Positions 25,624 to 37,183 of a DNA stretch of 64,000 nt are shown here, in pieces. The stretch is from Brachionus manjavacas (taxonomy: Eukaryota; Rotifera; Eurotatoria; Ploima; Brachionidae). A program made the translations under genes and the position numbers. The stretch lies in the NCBI GenBank assembly GCA_019054805.1, contig JAHQIY010000021.1:859501-923500 (forward strand), written 5' to 3'. Under the pieces are notes generated by a model, which searched no databases, was not told the origin of the DNA, and worked only from the letters and a program-made list of their open reading frames with translations. Numbering within the stretch: the stretch's first letter is position 1; the number at the start of each line of letters is the position of its first letter.

Positions 25624-25659
25624 GTAAAACCACATCGTTTTTTATGGATGTGGTTTTGC
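25624..25659 (+). terminator. Hairpin between rplL and rpoB (attenuator candidate)
   Basis: A perfect 11-bp stem (25626-25636 with 25647-25657, AAAACCACATC/GATGTGGTTTT) encloses a 10-nt loop. Pairing can extend two more positions. The T residues lie in the descending arm and no T-run follows. E. coli has an attenuator at the same place, lowering rpoBC relative to the ribosomal genes. Confidence 0.6.
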
Positions 25660-25725
25660 AAGTTTAAATGGTTAAAATACAATATTGTTTAAAAACTATT
25701 TATTTAATTTTTATAAAGGTTATAG

Positions 25726-28700
25726 ATGCATATTTTAAATAGCAAGTTCAAGGTTCGTAAAAATTATGGTAAGGTAAGTACAAAAGAAGTAGTGCCTAAC
25801 TTAATTGAAATGCAACAACAATCTTACGAAGCATTTTTACAAAGAAATGTAAAGTTTGATAACTTAAAAGATACTGGTTTACAAAAAGTTTTGTCTAGTG
25901 TTTTTCCGGTTTATAGTACAGATGGCAAATTTGTATTAGAGTATGTGTCGTATTTTTTTGGTCAGTCTAAATATACGTTAGATGCAAGTAAGGAAAAAAG
26001 TGCAAATTATAGTATTCCGTTGTATGCTAAATTTAGATTAACCACTAATGATGTAAATAAAGATACTGGTACGGTTGTAGTTAAAGATGTTAAAGAGCAG
26101 GATGTGCATGTTGCAGATATTCCTTTAATGACTAACAACGGTACATTTATAATTAATGGTATAGAGCGTGTTATAGTTTCGCAAATATATCGTTCGCCTG
26201 GTGTGTTTATTGGGCACGATAAAGGTAAAAATACTAACGGCAAATTATTATATAGTGCAAATATAATTCCGCATGTGGGTTCTTGGTTAGATATAGAGTT
26301 TGATTTTAAAGATTTACTGTTTATAAAAATAGATAAACGTAAAAAAATTCCTTTAACTGCACTTTTAAGATGTTTACCTAACACTAAAACAGAGCAACTA
26401 CAAGAAAAAGCCAATAAAGAAGGCTTAATGTTGGCAGCTACCAGCATGCATGGATTGTCTAACGAAGAAATTTTAAGTACTTTTTATAACACCCTTACTA
26501 TTACTAAAGTAGAAAATGGCTATAAAATGCCTTTTATTGCCGATTTGTTTAGAGGTAGAAGCTTAGGTTACAACTTATGCAATGCAGAAACAGGTGAAGT
26601 TGTAATTAATAAAGGCACAGTAGTTACACAGGGTTTATTAAAAAAATTAGAGCGTGTAAATATAACAGATGTTATAGTAGAAGAAGAAGAGTTAGTTGAT
26701 AAATTTTTAGCTAAAGATGTTGTTATTAATAACGAAGTTGTGTTATCTGCACCATGTAATTTAAGCCCAGAAAATTTAAAATTATTGCAAGAAAATGATA
26801 TTAATGCGTTTGCTGTGTTATTAATAGATAATGTTAATTCATCTAGCTATATAGTTAATACTGTATTGGCAGATCCTGTTTATGATAGGTTTAAGGCGTT
26901 AAATGAAATTTATAAATCTTTTAAATTAACCGATGCCCCTAATGTAGAAGCGGCACAAGAATTTTTTAATTCGTTATTTTTTAATCCTTCAAGGTACGAT
27001 TTATCGGAAGTTGGTAGGGTTAAGTTAAACGAAAGATTTGGTACTAATATAGATACATCTGTTAGAACACTAACCAAAGAAGATATTATTAATGTAGTTA
27101 AATCTTTAACTAAAGTTGCTTATGGTTTAGAGCCCGTGGATGATATTGACCATTTATCTAACAGAAGGGTAAGATCTGTAGGTGAATTATTAGAAAACGA
27201 TTTGCGTGTTGCTTTTATAAAATTACAACGTGCTATTTTTGATAAAATGTCTACTGCCGAAGAAAGCACACCAGTTGAATTAATTAACGCTAGAATTATA
27301 CAGTCTGCCGTTAAAGATTTTTTTGGTACATCGCAGTTGTCTCAGTTTATGGATCAAACCAATCCGTTATCTGAAATTACACACAAAAGAAGACTTTCTG
27401 CTTTAGGGCCAAACGGCTTAACCAGAGAAAGAGCTAGCTTTGAAGTAAGAGACGTGCATGTTACCCATTATGGTAGAATATGCCCAATTGAAACCCCAGA
27501 GGGTGCAAATATTGGTTTAATAAATTCGTTAGCGGTTTATGCTAGGGTTAATAAATATGGTTTTATAGAAACTCCGTACAGGGTGGTAAAAAATGGTGTA
27601 GTGTTTGATGAAGTAGTATACATGACTGCACTGCAAGAAGGCGAGCAAATAATTGCACAAGCCAACAGCAGAATTAACGATAAATCTGAATTAGCAGAAG
27701 ATATTGTTACTGCAAGGCACAAAGGCGAAGTTATAAAAGCTAACAGTAAAGAAGTTAGTTTTATGGATATTTCTTCTAAACAAATTGTTTCTGTTGCGGC
27801 TTCTTTAATTCCGTTTTTAGAAAACGACGATGCTAACCGTGCACTTATGGGTGCAAACATGCAACGTCAGGCGGTGCCTTTAATTAAAGCTAGTGCGCCT
27901 ATTGTTGGTACTGGTATGGAAGAAGTAGTGGCTAGAGATTCTGGTGCATTAATATTAGCTAAAAGAGATGGCGTAATTTATTACGTAGATAGCGAAAAAA
28001 TATTGGTAAAAAACAATATTGTAGATGTTAATATTCCGGCAATAGATGTTTATTATTTAAAGAAGTTTCAAAAATCTAACCATAGTACTTGTGTTAACCA
28101 AAAACCAATAGTAAAAGTTGGCGATAAAGTTTTAACGGGCGATGTACTTGCCGATGGGCAATCTACCGAAAAAGGCGAGCTAGCTTTAGGTAAAAACTTA
28201 CTTGTGGCGTTTATGCCTTGGAATGGTTATAACTTTGAGGATTCGATTTTAATATCTGAAAAAGTAGTTATAGAAGATATGTTTACTTCGGTACATATAG
28301 AAGAATTTGAAGTAGTTGCAAGAGATACTAAATTAGGAGCCGAAGAGATTACGGTGGATATTCCTAACGTTGGTGAAGAAGCAATTAAAAACCTAGATGA
28401 AGCGGGTATTGTTTATGTAGGGGCAGAAGTTTCTGCGGGCGATATTTTAGTAGGTAAAGTTACACCAAAGGCCGAAACTGTGGTTTCTGCCGAAGAAAAA
28501 CTTTTAAAAGCTATTTTTGGTGAAAAATCTGCAGATGTTAAAGATACTTCGTTAAGGGTACCTTCTGGTGTTAATGGCACTGTTATTGGCGTTAGGGTTT
28601 TTTCTAGAAGAGGAATTGAAAAAGATGCCCGTAGCGAGTTATTAGAGCGTAATTTAATAAGCGAAATGACTAAAGAAAAGTCTCAACAATTAGATATTTT

Positions 28701-29859
28701 AGAGTTATCTTACTTATTAAAACTGCAAGACTTACTAAACGGACAAGAGGTTGTTTCTAGCAAAAAATTTGCTAAAGGTGCTATATTAAGCCCAGCAGAT
28801 TTACGTACGCAATCTGTACATACTTTATTTAATATAGCTATAAAAGATAAAAAAATTACTAGTGAAATTGCAGAATTAAAAAAGAGCTTTGATATTGCAA
28901 CCAGTAATTTAGACGACGAATTTGCTGTAAAAATATCTAACCTACAAAAAGGTGATGATTTACAAGCAGGTGTGTTAAAAGTTGTAAAAGTATTTTTAGC
29001 TGTAAAAAGAAAGTTACAGTCTGGTGATAAAATGGCTGGTAGGCACGGTAACAAAGGTGTGGTTTCTAAAATTGTACCTATTGAAGATATGCCACATTTA
29101 GAAGACGGTACGCCAGTTGATATTTGTTTAAGCCCGTTGGGGGTTCCTTCTAGAATGAACGTAGGGCAGGTGTTAGAAGTGCATTTAGGCTGGGCGGCAG
29201 CTAATGTAGGTAAAAAAATTGCCGAATTATTAAAAGAAGCCCCAGTTAATGTTAAAGAATTAAAAGAATACTTAATTAAATGTTATAACAATAGCACTAA
29301 TTCGGTAGATACTTTAACCGACGATGAAGTTGTAGAATTAGCCAAAAATTTACAAAAAGGTATGCCGGTTTGTACTCCTATTTTTGACGGAGTTAAAGAG
29401 CAAGATATTAACGAGCTTTTAACTTTAGCCAACCAAAGTACAACAGGGCAGGTAACTTTAATAGATGGTAAAAGCGGAGAACCGTTTGAACGCCCTATTA
29501 CAGTGGGTTACATTTATATGTTAAAGTTACACCACTTAGTAGAAGATAAAATACATGCACGTAGTACAGGGCCATATAGCTTAATTACACAACAACCGTT
29601 GGGTGGTAAGGCACAATTTGGTGGCCAAAGGTTTGGTGAAATGGAGGTGTGGGCTTTAGAGGCTTACGGGGCTTCTTACACACTACAAGAAATGTTAACG
29701 GTTAAATCGGATGATCAAATTGGTAGAACACAAGTTTATGAGTCTATTATAAAAGGCGAAGAAACTTTTGATTCCGGCTTGCCAGAGTCTTTTAACGTGT
29801 TAGTTAAAGAGTTAAGATCTTTAGGGTTAAACTTAGAAACTAAAAAAGCAAAAGAATAA
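25726..29859 (+). CDS. rpoB: RNA polymerase subunit beta
   Basis: A 1377-residue catalytic subunit. The fork loop/rifampicin region reads FGTSQLSQFMDQTNPLSEI then THKRRLSALGPNGLTRERA, with all common resistance positions in the sensitive form. The C-terminal part with GDKMAGRHGNKGVVSKI and GGKAQFGGQRFGEMEVWALE is complete. It starts 126 bp after rplL, behind an AAAGG site. Confidence 0.98.
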   Translation: MHILNSKFKVRKNYGKVSTKEVVPNLIEMQQQSYEAFLQRNVKFDNLKDTGLQKVLSSVFPVYSTDGKFVLEYVSYFFGQSKYTLDASKEKSANYSIPLYAKFRLTTNDVNKDTGTVVVKDVKEQDVHVADIPLMTNNGTFIINGIERVIVSQIYRSPGVFIGHDKGKNTNGKLLYSANIIPHVGSWLDIEFDFKDLLFIKIDKRKKIPLTALLRCLPNTKTEQLQEKANKEGLMLAATSMHGLSNEEILSTFYNTLTITKVENGYKMPFIADLFRGRSLGYNLCNAETGEVVINKGTVVTQGLLKKLERVNITDVIVEEEELVDKFLAKDVVINNEVVLSAPCNLSPENLKLLQENDINAFAVLLIDNVNSSSYIVNTVLADPVYDRFKALNEIYKSFKLTDAPNVEAAQEFFNSLFFNPSRYDLSEVGRVKLNERFGTNIDTSVRTLTKEDIINVVKSLTKVAYGLEPVDDIDHLSNRRVRSVGELLENDLRVAFIKLQRAIFDKMSTAEESTPVELINARIIQSAVKDFFGTSQLSQFMDQTNPLSEITHKRRLSALGPNGLTRERASFEVRDVHVTHYGRICPIETPEGANIGLINSLAVYARVNKYGFIETPYRVVKNGVVFDEVVYMTALQEGEQIIAQANSRINDKSELAEDIVTARHKGEVIKANSKEVSFMDISSKQIVSVAASLIPFLENDDANRALMGANMQRQAVPLIKASAPIVGTGMEEVVARDSGALILAKRDGVIYYVDSEKILVKNNIVDVNIPAIDVYYLKKFQKSNHSTCVNQKPIVKVGDKVLTGDVLADGQSTEKGELALGKNLLVAFMPWNGYNFEDSILISEKVVIEDMFTSVHIEEFEVVARDTKLGAEEITVDIPNVGEEAIKNLDEAGIVYVGAEVSAGDILVGKVTPKAETVVSAEEKLLKAIFGEKSADVKDTSLRVPSGVNGTVIGVRVFSRRGIEKDARSELLERNLISEMTKEKSQQLDILELSYLLKLQDLLNGQEVVSSKKFAKGAILSPADLRTQSVHTLFNIAIKDKKITSEIAELKKSFDIATSNLDDEFAVKISNLQKGDDLQAGVLKVVKVFLAVKRKLQSGDKMAGRHGNKGVVSKIVPIEDMPHLEDGTPVDICLSPLGVPSRMNVGQVLEVHLGWAAANVGKKIAELLKEAPVNVKELKEYLIKCYNNSTNSVDTLTDDEVVELAKNLQKGMPVCTPIFDGVKEQDINELLTLANQSTTGQVTLIDGKSGEPFERPITVGYIYMLKLHHLVEDKIHARSTGPYSLITQQPLGGKAQFGGQRFGEMEVWALEAYGASYTLQEMLTVKSDDQIGRTQVYESIIKGEETFDSGLPESFNVLVKELRSLGLNLETKKAKE

Positions 29860-29919
29860 GTTAAAAAGTTATAATTTTAAAATACTATACTTAACAGAAG
29901 TAAATAGAGGTTTTGTTTA

Positions 29920-32900
29920 ATGGTAAAAAATATAAAGCAGTCTGCAGGTAAACCAAGTGTAAACGAAGAGTTAAGCAGACAGCAAGAGCAAATTTTGCAA
30001 CAGTCTAGCAACAATTCAACGTCTTCTTTAGATTTTGATAGTTTGGCTATATCTATTGCTAGCCCAGAAAAAATTAGGTCGTGGTCTTATGGTGAAGTTA
30101 AAAAACCAGAAACCATAAACTACAGAACATTTAAACCAGAAAGAGAAGGTTTGTTTTGTGCTAAAATTTTTGGTCCTGTAAAAGATTACGAATGTTTGTG
30201 CGGTAAATACAAACGCATGAAATACAAAGGCGTTGTATGCGAAAAATGCGGAGTTGAAGTTACCCTAAGCCGTGTAAGAAGAGACAGAATGGGGCATATA
30301 GATTTAGCTACCCCTGTTGTACATGTGTGGTTTTTAAAGTCTGTGCCTTCTAAAATTGGCTTACTTATAGATGTTGCCCCTAAAGATTTAGAACAAGTAT
30401 TGTATTTTGAAAAATACATTGTTTTAGATGCGGGTTTGTCTAATTTTAAGTTGCATCAAGTAATAACCGAAGAAGAATACCGTGCGGCTACGTCTTCGTT
30501 AGGCGAAAATGCTTTGCGTGTTGGTATGGGTGCAGAAGCTATTAAAGAAATTTTAGGTAAAATAGATTTAGAAGGCGAAATTATTAAATTAAGGTCTTCT
30601 TTAGATAAAATACTATTAGATGCAAAATCTAAAAAATTATTAAAAAAACTAAAAATATTAGAGTCTTTGGTGGTTTCTAAGTTAAATCCACAATGGATGG
30701 TGCTAGATGTACTACCTGTGTTGCCTCCAGATTTAAGACCTTTAGTACCGTTAGATGGCGGTAGGTTTGCAACTTCGGATTTAAACGATTTATACAGACG
30801 TGTTATTAACAGAAATAACCGTTTAAAGCGTTTGTTAGAGTTAGGGGCCCCTGATATTATTATTAGAAACGAAAAAAGAATGTTACAAGAAGCAGTTGAT
30901 GCTTTGTATGATAACACTAAGCGTACTAATCCTATTACAGATAGCAACAAAAGACCATTAAAATCTTTTGCCGATATGTTGCGTGGTAAACAAGGTAGAT
31001 TTAGACAAAACTTGTTAGGTAAAAGGGTAGATTACTCTGGGCGTTCGGTTATTTCGGTTGGGCCTTATTTAAAATTACACGAATGTGGTTTGCCTAAAAA
31101 AATGGCGTTAGAGCTATTTAAACCGTTTATTTACGCTAAATTACAAATATACGGAATTGCCGCTACCATAAAAATAGCTAAAAAAATGGTAGAAAAAGAA
31201 ACCAAAGAAGTATGGGACGTTTTAGAGGAAGTTATTAAAGAACATCCAGTATTATTAAACCGTGCACCTACTTTGCATAGGCTTGGTATTCAGGCGTTTG
31301 AGCCAAAATTAATAGAAGGTAAAGCAATACATTTGCACCCGTTAGTGTGTACGGCGTTTAATGCCGACTTTGACGGCGACCAAATGGCTATTCATGTACC
31401 GCTTTCGTTAGAAGCACAGTTAGAAGCTAGGGTTTTAATGCTTTCTACTAATAATATTCTTAGCCCTGCAAACGGCAAACCTATTGTTGTGCCTACGCAA
31501 GATATTATTTTAGGCTTGTATTATGTATCTTTACAGGTAGAAGGAGCTAAAGGCGAAGGCAAAGCCTTTGCATCGTTAGGTGAATTAGAGAAAGCCTTGG
31601 CAGATGGTTTGGTTACGTACCATACTAAAATTAAATTTAGAGTACCACACAACAATACTACAAAAATTGTAGATACTACAGTTGGTAGGGTTGTGTTGTT
31701 TCAAGAATTGCCAAAGCATCCAGAAATTACTTTTGATTTAATAAATAAAACTTTAACTAAAAAAGAAGTTGGTGCTTTATTAGATTTTATTTACAGAAAC
31801 TGTGGGCAAAAATCTGCAGTGGAATTTGTGGATCATATGATGGAGCTAGGCTTTTACATAGCGTTTAAAGCTGGTATTTCTATAGGTAAAGAAGATTTAA
31901 TTACACCAAAAACTAAAGATAAATTTGTACAAGAAGCTTCTAAAAAAATAGCAGAATACGAAAGACAATACCAAGAAGGCTTAATTACATCTATAGAGCG
32001 TTATAATAAAATTATAGATGCGTGGTCTGTTTGTACGGCAAAAATATCTGATGATGTAATGAAAGAAATTTCTAAAATTGAAAAGGATAGACCTATTAAT
32101 TCGGTATATATGATGATACACTCTGGTGCAAGAGGTTCTGTTGCACAGATGAAGCAGTTATCTGGTATGCGTGGCTTAATGACAAAACCTTCTGGCGAAA
32201 TTATGGAGATTCCTATTATTTCTAACTTTAAAGAAGGCCTAGTGGTTTCGGAATACTTTAACTCTACCCACGGATCAAGAAAAGGTTCGGCAGATACTGC
32301 ACTTAAAACAGCAAACGCTGGTTACTTAACCCGTAGATTAGTGGATGTTGCACAAGATGTAGTGGTTGTGGCAGAAGATTGTGGATCTACCGAAGGAATT
32401 GAAATAAAGCCTGTAATGGCTTCGGGCGTTGTGGTAGAATCTTTAGGCGAAAAAGTATTAGGTAGATTTTTAGCAGAAGACTTAAAAAGCACAACAGACG
32501 GTACTGTTTTAATTGCAAGAGATACATATATAGACGAAGCATTAGTAGACGTTGTTAATAAAAGCGGTGCTAGTAAGTTAAAGGCTAGGTCTGTATTAAC
32601 TTGTAAAGAAAAAAATGGCGTTTGTGTAAAATGCTATGGTAGAGATTTATCTAAAGGTTATATTGTAAATTTAGGCGAAGCCGTTGGTATTGTGGCAGCA
32701 CAATCTATTGGCGAACCAGGTACACAGCTAACCATGAGAACCTTTCATATTGGTGGTGCAGCACAAAGTGTTGCAGAAAAAAACACTATAGAAAGCCCAC
32801 TAAGTGGCACTATTAAATACGAAAATTGCAAAATTGTTACCAACTCTGAAGGTAGCAATGTTGTAATGAGTAGAAATGCAGAAGCCATTGTTTATGATGA

Positions 32901-34032
32901 TTTAAACCAAGAACGTGCTAGATTTAAATTAATTTATGGTTCTAGGGTGCATGCTAAAGATGGTGATAAAATAGAGTTTAACTTTAAAATTTCTGATTGG
33001 GATTCGTTTACAATGCCTATAATATCGGAATTTGAAGGGGAAATAGAGTATAAAGACTTAATAGAAGGGGTTTCTTTAAGCGAACAAACCGATGAAACCA
33101 CAGGGTTAACATCTAAAGTGGTTACACAGTGGAAACAGCAAAGCAGAACTAACTCTATAAAACCAAGCATAGTTTTAAAAACTACCACAGGTAACGAAAT
33201 TAACTATAACTTGCAAGTTAACACTATTATTAATGTTAACAACAAGCAAACTATTAAGCAAGGTGATATTATAGCTAGGGTTCCTAAAGAATCGGCTAAA
33301 ACACGAGATATTACAGGCGGTTTACCTAGAGTGGTTGAATTGTTTGAAGCCAGAAAGTTTAAAGATGAAGCTATAGTTACAGATATTGCAGGGGTAGTGC
33401 AGTATAAAGATATAACCAAAAGCAAAAAAGTTATTATGGTTAAATCTTTAACCGATGCCGGCGTTTACTTTGAATACGTTATACCTAAAGATAAACAACT
33501 ATTAGTTTACGAAGGAGACTTAGTAGAAGTTGGGCAACAGTTAACCGATGGTTCGGTTAATCCGCACGATATTTTACGCAGTAAAGGTATGCAGGCACTT
33601 GCAGACTATATTGTTAATGAAGTACAAGACGTTTACCGTTTACAAGGCGTTGGTATTAACGATAAACATATAGAAGTAATTGCAGGCCAAATGCTACAAA
33701 AAGTAGAAGTGCTAGATTGTGGCGATTCTGATTATTTTATAGGGGATCAGATAGATAGAATAGATGTAGAAGATATTAACAATAAGTTAATAGCAGAAGG
33801 TAAGCAACCTATTAAATATCAAGTAATATTGCAAAGTATTACCAGAGCAAGCTTACAAACTCGTTCTTTTATCTCTGCGGCGTCTTTCCAAGAAACCACA
33901 AAGATTTTAACCGACTCTGCCTTACATGCCAGAGAAGATAAGCTATTAGGCTTAAAAGAAAATATAATAGTTGGTAAATTAATACCAGCAGGTACAGGAT
34001 TTGCTTTAAAAAAGTTTAAAGTAAATAAGTAA
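29920..34032 (+). CDS. rpoC: RNA polymerase subunit beta'
   Basis: A 1370-residue subunit that holds the catalytic Mg2+ in [12 protein letters not shown] (Asp483, 485 and 487). The N-terminal zinc site [20 protein letters not shown] and the second cluster [16 protein letters not shown] are present. The catalytic Asp are offset by about 23 from E. coli, because the protein has a Ser/Gln-rich N-terminal extension before [17 protein letters not shown]. It starts 60 bp after rpoB. Confidence 0.98.
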   Translation: MVKNIKQSAGKPSVNEELSRQQEQILQQSSNNSTSSLDFDSLAISIASPEKIRSWSYGEVKKPETINYRTFKPEREGLFCAKIFGPVKDYECLCGKYKRMKYKGVVCEKCGVEVTLSRVRRDRMGHIDLATPVVHVWFLKSVPSKIGLLIDVAPKDLEQVLYFEKYIVLDAGLSNFKLHQVITEEEYRAATSSLGENALRVGMGAEAIKEILGKIDLEGEIIKLRSSLDKILLDAKSKKLLKKLKILESLVVSKLNPQWMVLDVLPVLPPDLRPLVPLDGGRFATSDLNDLYRRVINRNNRLKRLLELGAPDIIIRNEKRMLQEAVDALYDNTKRTNPITDSNKRPLKSFADMLRGKQGRFRQNLLGKRVDYSGRSVISVGPYLKLHECGLPKKMALELFKPFIYAKLQIYGIAATIKIAKKMVEKETKEVWDVLEEVIKEHPVLLNRAPTLHRLGIQAFEPKLIEGKAIHLHPLVCTAFNADFDGDQMAIHVPLSLEAQLEARVLMLSTNNILSPANGKPIVVPTQDIILGLYYVSLQVEGAKGEGKAFASLGELEKALADGLVTYHTKIKFRVPHNNTTKIVDTTVGRVVLFQELPKHPEITFDLINKTLTKKEVGALLDFIYRNCGQKSAVEFVDHMMELGFYIAFKAGISIGKEDLITPKTKDKFVQEASKKIAEYERQYQEGLITSIERYNKIIDAWSVCTAKISDDVMKEISKIEKDRPINSVYMMIHSGARGSVAQMKQLSGMRGLMTKPSGEIMEIPIISNFKEGLVVSEYFNSTHGSRKGSADTALKTANAGYLTRRLVDVAQDVVVVAEDCGSTEGIEIKPVMASGVVVESLGEKVLGRFLAEDLKSTTDGTVLIARDTYIDEALVDVVNKSGASKLKARSVLTCKEKNGVCVKCYGRDLSKGYIVNLGEAVGIVAAQSIGEPGTQLTMRTFHIGGAAQSVAEKNTIESPLSGTIKYENCKIVTNSEGSNVVMSRNAEAIVYDDLNQERARFKLIYGSRVHAKDGDKIEFNFKISDWDSFTMPIISEFEGEIEYKDLIEGVSLSEQTDETTGLTSKVVTQWKQQSRTNSIKPSIVLKTTTGNEINYNLQVNTIINVNNKQTIKQGDIIARVPKESAKTRDITGGLPRVVELFEARKFKDEAIVTDIAGVVQYKDITKSKKVIMVKSLTDAGVYFEYVIPKDKQLLVYEGDLVEVGQQLTDGSVNPHDILRSKGMQALADYIVNEVQDVYRLQGVGINDKHIEVIAGQMLQKVEVLDCGDSDYFIGDQIDRIDVEDINNKLIAEGKQPIKYQVILQSITRASLQTRSFISAASFQETTKILTDSALHAREDKLLGLKENIIVGKLIPAGTGFALKKFKVNK

Positions 34033-34069
34033 AAAAATACAATTAGTTTAGTTTTTATTAATTATTTAC

Positions 34070-34098
34070 TTGACTAATTGAAAATATAAATATAATAT
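34070..34098 (+). promoter_or_regulatory. Promoter of the str operon (rpsL-rpsG-fusA-tuf)
   Basis: TTGACT at 34070-34075. The -10 box can be TATAAT (34091-34096, 15-bp spacing) or TAATAT (34093-34098, 17 bp). It gives a leader of about 100 nt containing GGGGG at 34129-34133, unusual here. The same -35 word precedes rplK and rpsM. Confidence 0.6.
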
Positions 34099-34206
34099 AT
34101 TATAAGTTAAATATGTTTATATTTATAGGGGGTTAGGTTTAAACCTTTACCTTTGTATAGTTAATTAATATAAATAACATTAAAGTTTTAAAAAAGGATA
34201 TATAGT

Positions 34207-34599
34207 ATGCCAACTATTAATCAGTTGCTAAAAAGCCCACGTAAAAAAATTAAAGCTCGTAGCAGAAATCGTGCTTTAGAGGGTAACCCACAAAAAAGAG
34301 GCGTTTGTACTAGGGTTTATACCACAACGCCAAAAAAACCTAACTCTGCATTGCGTAAAGTAGCTAGGGTAAGGTTAACTAATGGTTACGAAGTTACTGC
34401 TTACATACCGGGCGAAGGCCATAATTTACAAGAGCACTCTGTTGTATTAATAAGAGGCGGTAGGGTTAAAGATTTACCAGGTGTGTTGTATCATATAGTT
34501 CGTGGTACTTTAGATACGCAAGGGTTAGATAAAAGACGCAAAAGACGTTCTTTGTATGGCTCTAAAAAACCAAAAGCAAATAGTGTTAGCAAAAAATAA
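34207..34599 (+). CDS. rpsL: 30S ribosomal protein S12
   Basis: A 130-residue decoding-centre protein. The streptomycin-related segments [18 protein letters not shown] and [11 protein letters not shown] carry the normal sensitive residues. It is the first gene of the str operon. Confidence 0.98.
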   Translation: MPTINQLLKSPRKKIKARSRNRALEGNPQKRGVCTRVYTTTPKKPNSALRKVARVRLTNGYEVTAYIPGEGHNLQEHSVVLIRGGRVKDLPGVLYHIVRGTLDTQGLDKRRKRRSLYGSKKPKANSVSKK

Positions 34600-34614
34600 T
34601 AAGTAAGGATTAAA

Positions 34615-35085
34615 ATGTCTCGTCGTCACGCAGCTCAAAAAAGAGTAAATTTACCAGATCCTAAGCATAATGATTTGGTTATGACAAAATTTATAAATTG
34701 TTTAATGTATGATGGTAAAAAATCTATAGCAGAAAAAATATTTTACGATGCTTTAGATGTTTTAGCTACAAAATCGCAAAAAAACCAATTAGAAGCTTTT
34801 AATGAAGCTTTAGAAAATGTAAAGCCTGCAGTAGAGGTTAAAGCTAGAAGAATGGGTGGGTCTACATATCAAGTGCCTATAGAGGTTAGAGGAGAGCGTG
34901 CTACTGCATTAGCTATTAGGTGGATTGTTGGTTTAGCTAGAAAAAGAAACGAAAAAACAATGACAGAAAGATTAGCTAACGAAATGTTAGATGCATTAAA
35001 CGGCAGGGGTTCTGCTGTAAAGAAAAGAGAAGATACACATAAAATGGCGGAAGCCAACAGAGCGTTTGCTCATTATCGCTGGTAG
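34615..35085 (+). CDS. rpsG: 30S ribosomal protein S7
   Basis: A 156-residue 16S rRNA-binding protein that nucleates the 30S head, with [10 protein letters not shown] start and [20 protein letters not shown] core. AAGGA lies upstream. Normal length. Confidence 0.98.
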   Translation: MSRRHAAQKRVNLPDPKHNDLVMTKFINCLMYDGKKSIAEKIFYDALDVLATKSQKNQLEAFNEALENVKPAVEVKARRMGGSTYQVPIEVRGERATALAIRWIVGLARKRNEKTMTERLANEMLDALNGRGSAVKKREDTHKMAEANRAFAHYRW

Positions 35086-35094
35086 GAGGATAGA

Positions 35095-37179
35095 ATGTCT
35101 AACACAAAAGTTGAGTTATCTAAATATAGAAATATTGGTATTATGGCACATATTGATGCCGGTAAAACCACTACAACAGAGCGTATATTGTATTATACAG
35201 GTAAATCTTATAAAATAGGCGAAGTGCACGAAGGTGCTGCTACTATGGATTGGATGGAGCAAGAGCAAGAGCGTGGTATTACAATTACCTCTGCTGCTAC
35301 TACGTGTTTTTGGAACGACCATAGAATTAATATTATAGATACTCCAGGCCACGTGGATTTTACCATTGAAGTTGAAAGATCTTTAAGGGTGCTAGACGGA
35401 GCCGTAGCGGTTTTTGATGGCGTTGCTGGTGTTGAGCCTCAGTCTGAAACTGTTTGGCGTCAGGCAGATAAATATAATGTTCCAAGAATCTGTTTTGTAA
35501 ATAAAATGGATAGAACTGGTGCAAACTTTGATAGATGTGTTGATATGATAGTTGATAGATTAGGGGCAAAGCCTTTAATTCTTAACTTCCCTATTGGTAT
35601 AGAAGCAGATTTTGCAGGTGTGGTTGATATTGTAAATAACAGAGAAGTAGTTTGGTTAAACGAAGAGTTAGGCGCTAAGTTTGAATACAGAGATATTAGG
35701 CCTGAATATCAAGAAAAAGCAAAAGAACTACGCTTACAGTTGGTAGAAACTGCTGTTGAAGTTGATGATAAAGCTTTAGATGATTATTTAAACGGTAAAG
35801 AAATAGATATTGACACTATTAAAAAATGTATTCGTAAGGGCGTTTTGCAATCTGCGTTTGTTCCGGTATTATGCGGTTCTGCTTTTAAAAATAAAGGCGT
35901 GCAAACATTGTTAGATGCAGTAGTAGATTACTTGCCTGCACCGGTAGATTTAGATAAAACCGAAGGTACGGCTATTAATGATCCAGAAGAAGTATTATAC
36001 AGAGATCATTCTGCTAACGAGCCTTTGTCTGCTTTAGCTTTTAAAATTATGAACGACCCTTTTGTTGGTAACCTAACTTTTTGTAGAATTTACTCTGGTA
36101 AGCTAGAAAGCGGTGCTACCTTGTTAAATTCGGTAAAAGATAAAAAAGAAAGAATTGGTAGAATGTTATTAATGCATGCTAACCAAAGAGAAGAAGTAAA
36201 AATTGCAGAAGCTGGCGATATAGTTGCTTTAGTTGGTTTAAAAGATACAACTACTGGCGATACATTGTGCGATTCTTCTAACCCAATTATTTTAGAAAGA
36301 ATGGAGTTTCCTAACCCAGTTATGGAATTAGCAGTTGAGCCAAAAACTAAAGCCGACCAAGAAAAAATGGGTATTGCTTTAGCTAGATTGGTTGCAGAAG
36401 ATCCTTCGTTAAGAGTAAACAGTGATGCTGAAAGCGGACAAACTGTACTGGCTGGTATGGGCGAGTTGCACTTAGAAATTATTGTTGATAGAATGAAGAG
36501 AGAGTTTAAAGTTGAAGCCAATGTTGGTGCTCCGCAAGTTGCTTACAGAGAAACTATTACTAAACCAGTTGAAATAGATTATACTCATAAAAAGCAATCT
36601 GGTGGTGCTGGTCAGTTTGCTAGAGTTAAAATAAAATTTGCTCCAGCAGAACCAGGTGAAGGATTTAGCTTTACAAATACCGTAGTTGGTGGTAATATAC
36701 CTAGAGAGTATATTCCTGGTGTAGAAAAAGGTATTACTAGTGCAATGACAACTGGTGTTTTAGCGGGCTTTCCTGTGGTAGATTTTACCGCCAATGTTTT
36801 TGATGGTGCTTACCATGATGTGGATTCTAGTGCTTTAGCTTTTGAAATAGCGGCACGTGCTGCTTTTAGAGAGGGTATGCAAAAAGGTTCTGCAAAATTA
36901 TTAGAGCCAGTAATGAGCGTTGAAGTGGTTACTCCTGAAGAATATATGGGAGATATTATTGGCGATTTAAACAGCCGTAGAGGGCAAATTAACAGTATGG
37001 AAAGCAGAGGTAACGCAAGAGTAATTTTAGCGGTTGTACCTTTGGCTAGTATGTTTGGTTATGTTAATAATTTGCGTTCTATGAGCCAAGGCAGAGCGCA
37101 GTATACAATGCAATTTTCTCATTATACGCAAGTTCCAGAGAATGTTGCTACAGAAATAAAAGCAAAATATGCTAGGTAA
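35095..37179 (+). CDS. fusA: Elongation factor G
   Basis: A 694-residue translocation GTPase with G1 [11 protein letters not shown]2 [17 protein letters not shown] and NKMDR boxes and domains II-V complete. An AGGAGG-like site precedes the ATG, 9 bp after rpsG. Its codons (ATT, GAA, AAA) contrast with those of the tuf gene that follows. Confidence 0.98.
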   Translation: MSNTKVELSKYRNIGIMAHIDAGKTTTTERILYYTGKSYKIGEVHEGAATMDWMEQEQERGITITSAATTCFWNDHRINIIDTPGHVDFTIEVERSLRVLDGAVAVFDGVAGVEPQSETVWRQADKYNVPRICFVNKMDRTGANFDRCVDMIVDRLGAKPLILNFPIGIEADFAGVVDIVNNREVVWLNEELGAKFEYRDIRPEYQEKAKELRLQLVETAVEVDDKALDDYLNGKEIDIDTIKKCIRKGVLQSAFVPVLCGSAFKNKGVQTLLDAVVDYLPAPVDLDKTEGTAINDPEEVLYRDHSANEPLSALAFKIMNDPFVGNLTFCRIYSGKLESGATLLNSVKDKKERIGRMLLMHANQREEVKIAEAGDIVALVGLKDTTTGDTLCDSSNPIILERMEFPNPVMELAVEPKTKADQEKMGIALARLVAEDPSLRVNSDAESGQTVLAGMGELHLEIIVDRMKREFKVEANVGAPQVAYRETITKPVEIDYTHKKQSGGAGQFARVKIKFAPAEPGEGFSFTNTVVGGNIPREYIPGVEKGITSAMTTGVLAGFPVVDFTANVFDGAYHDVDSSALAFEIAARAAFREGMQKGSAKLLEPVMSVEVVTPEEYMGDIIGDLNSRRGQINSMESRGNARVILAVVPLASMFGYVNNLRSMSQGRAQYTMQFSHYTQVPENVATEIKAKYAR

Positions 37180-37183
37180 TTAA

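Noticed and set aside
27301-27480. Possible rifampicin-resistance changes in rpoB
   Set aside because: The region has the usual sensitive residues at the positions I could compare.
34021-34069. Inverted repeat at the rpoC end (GTAAATAA/TTATTTAC)
   Set aside because: Loop of over 30 nt and AT-only arms; likely chance.
34207-34599. Possible streptomycin-resistance changes in rpsL
   Set aside because: The Lys residues of the TTPKKPNS and GRVKDLPG segments are normal.
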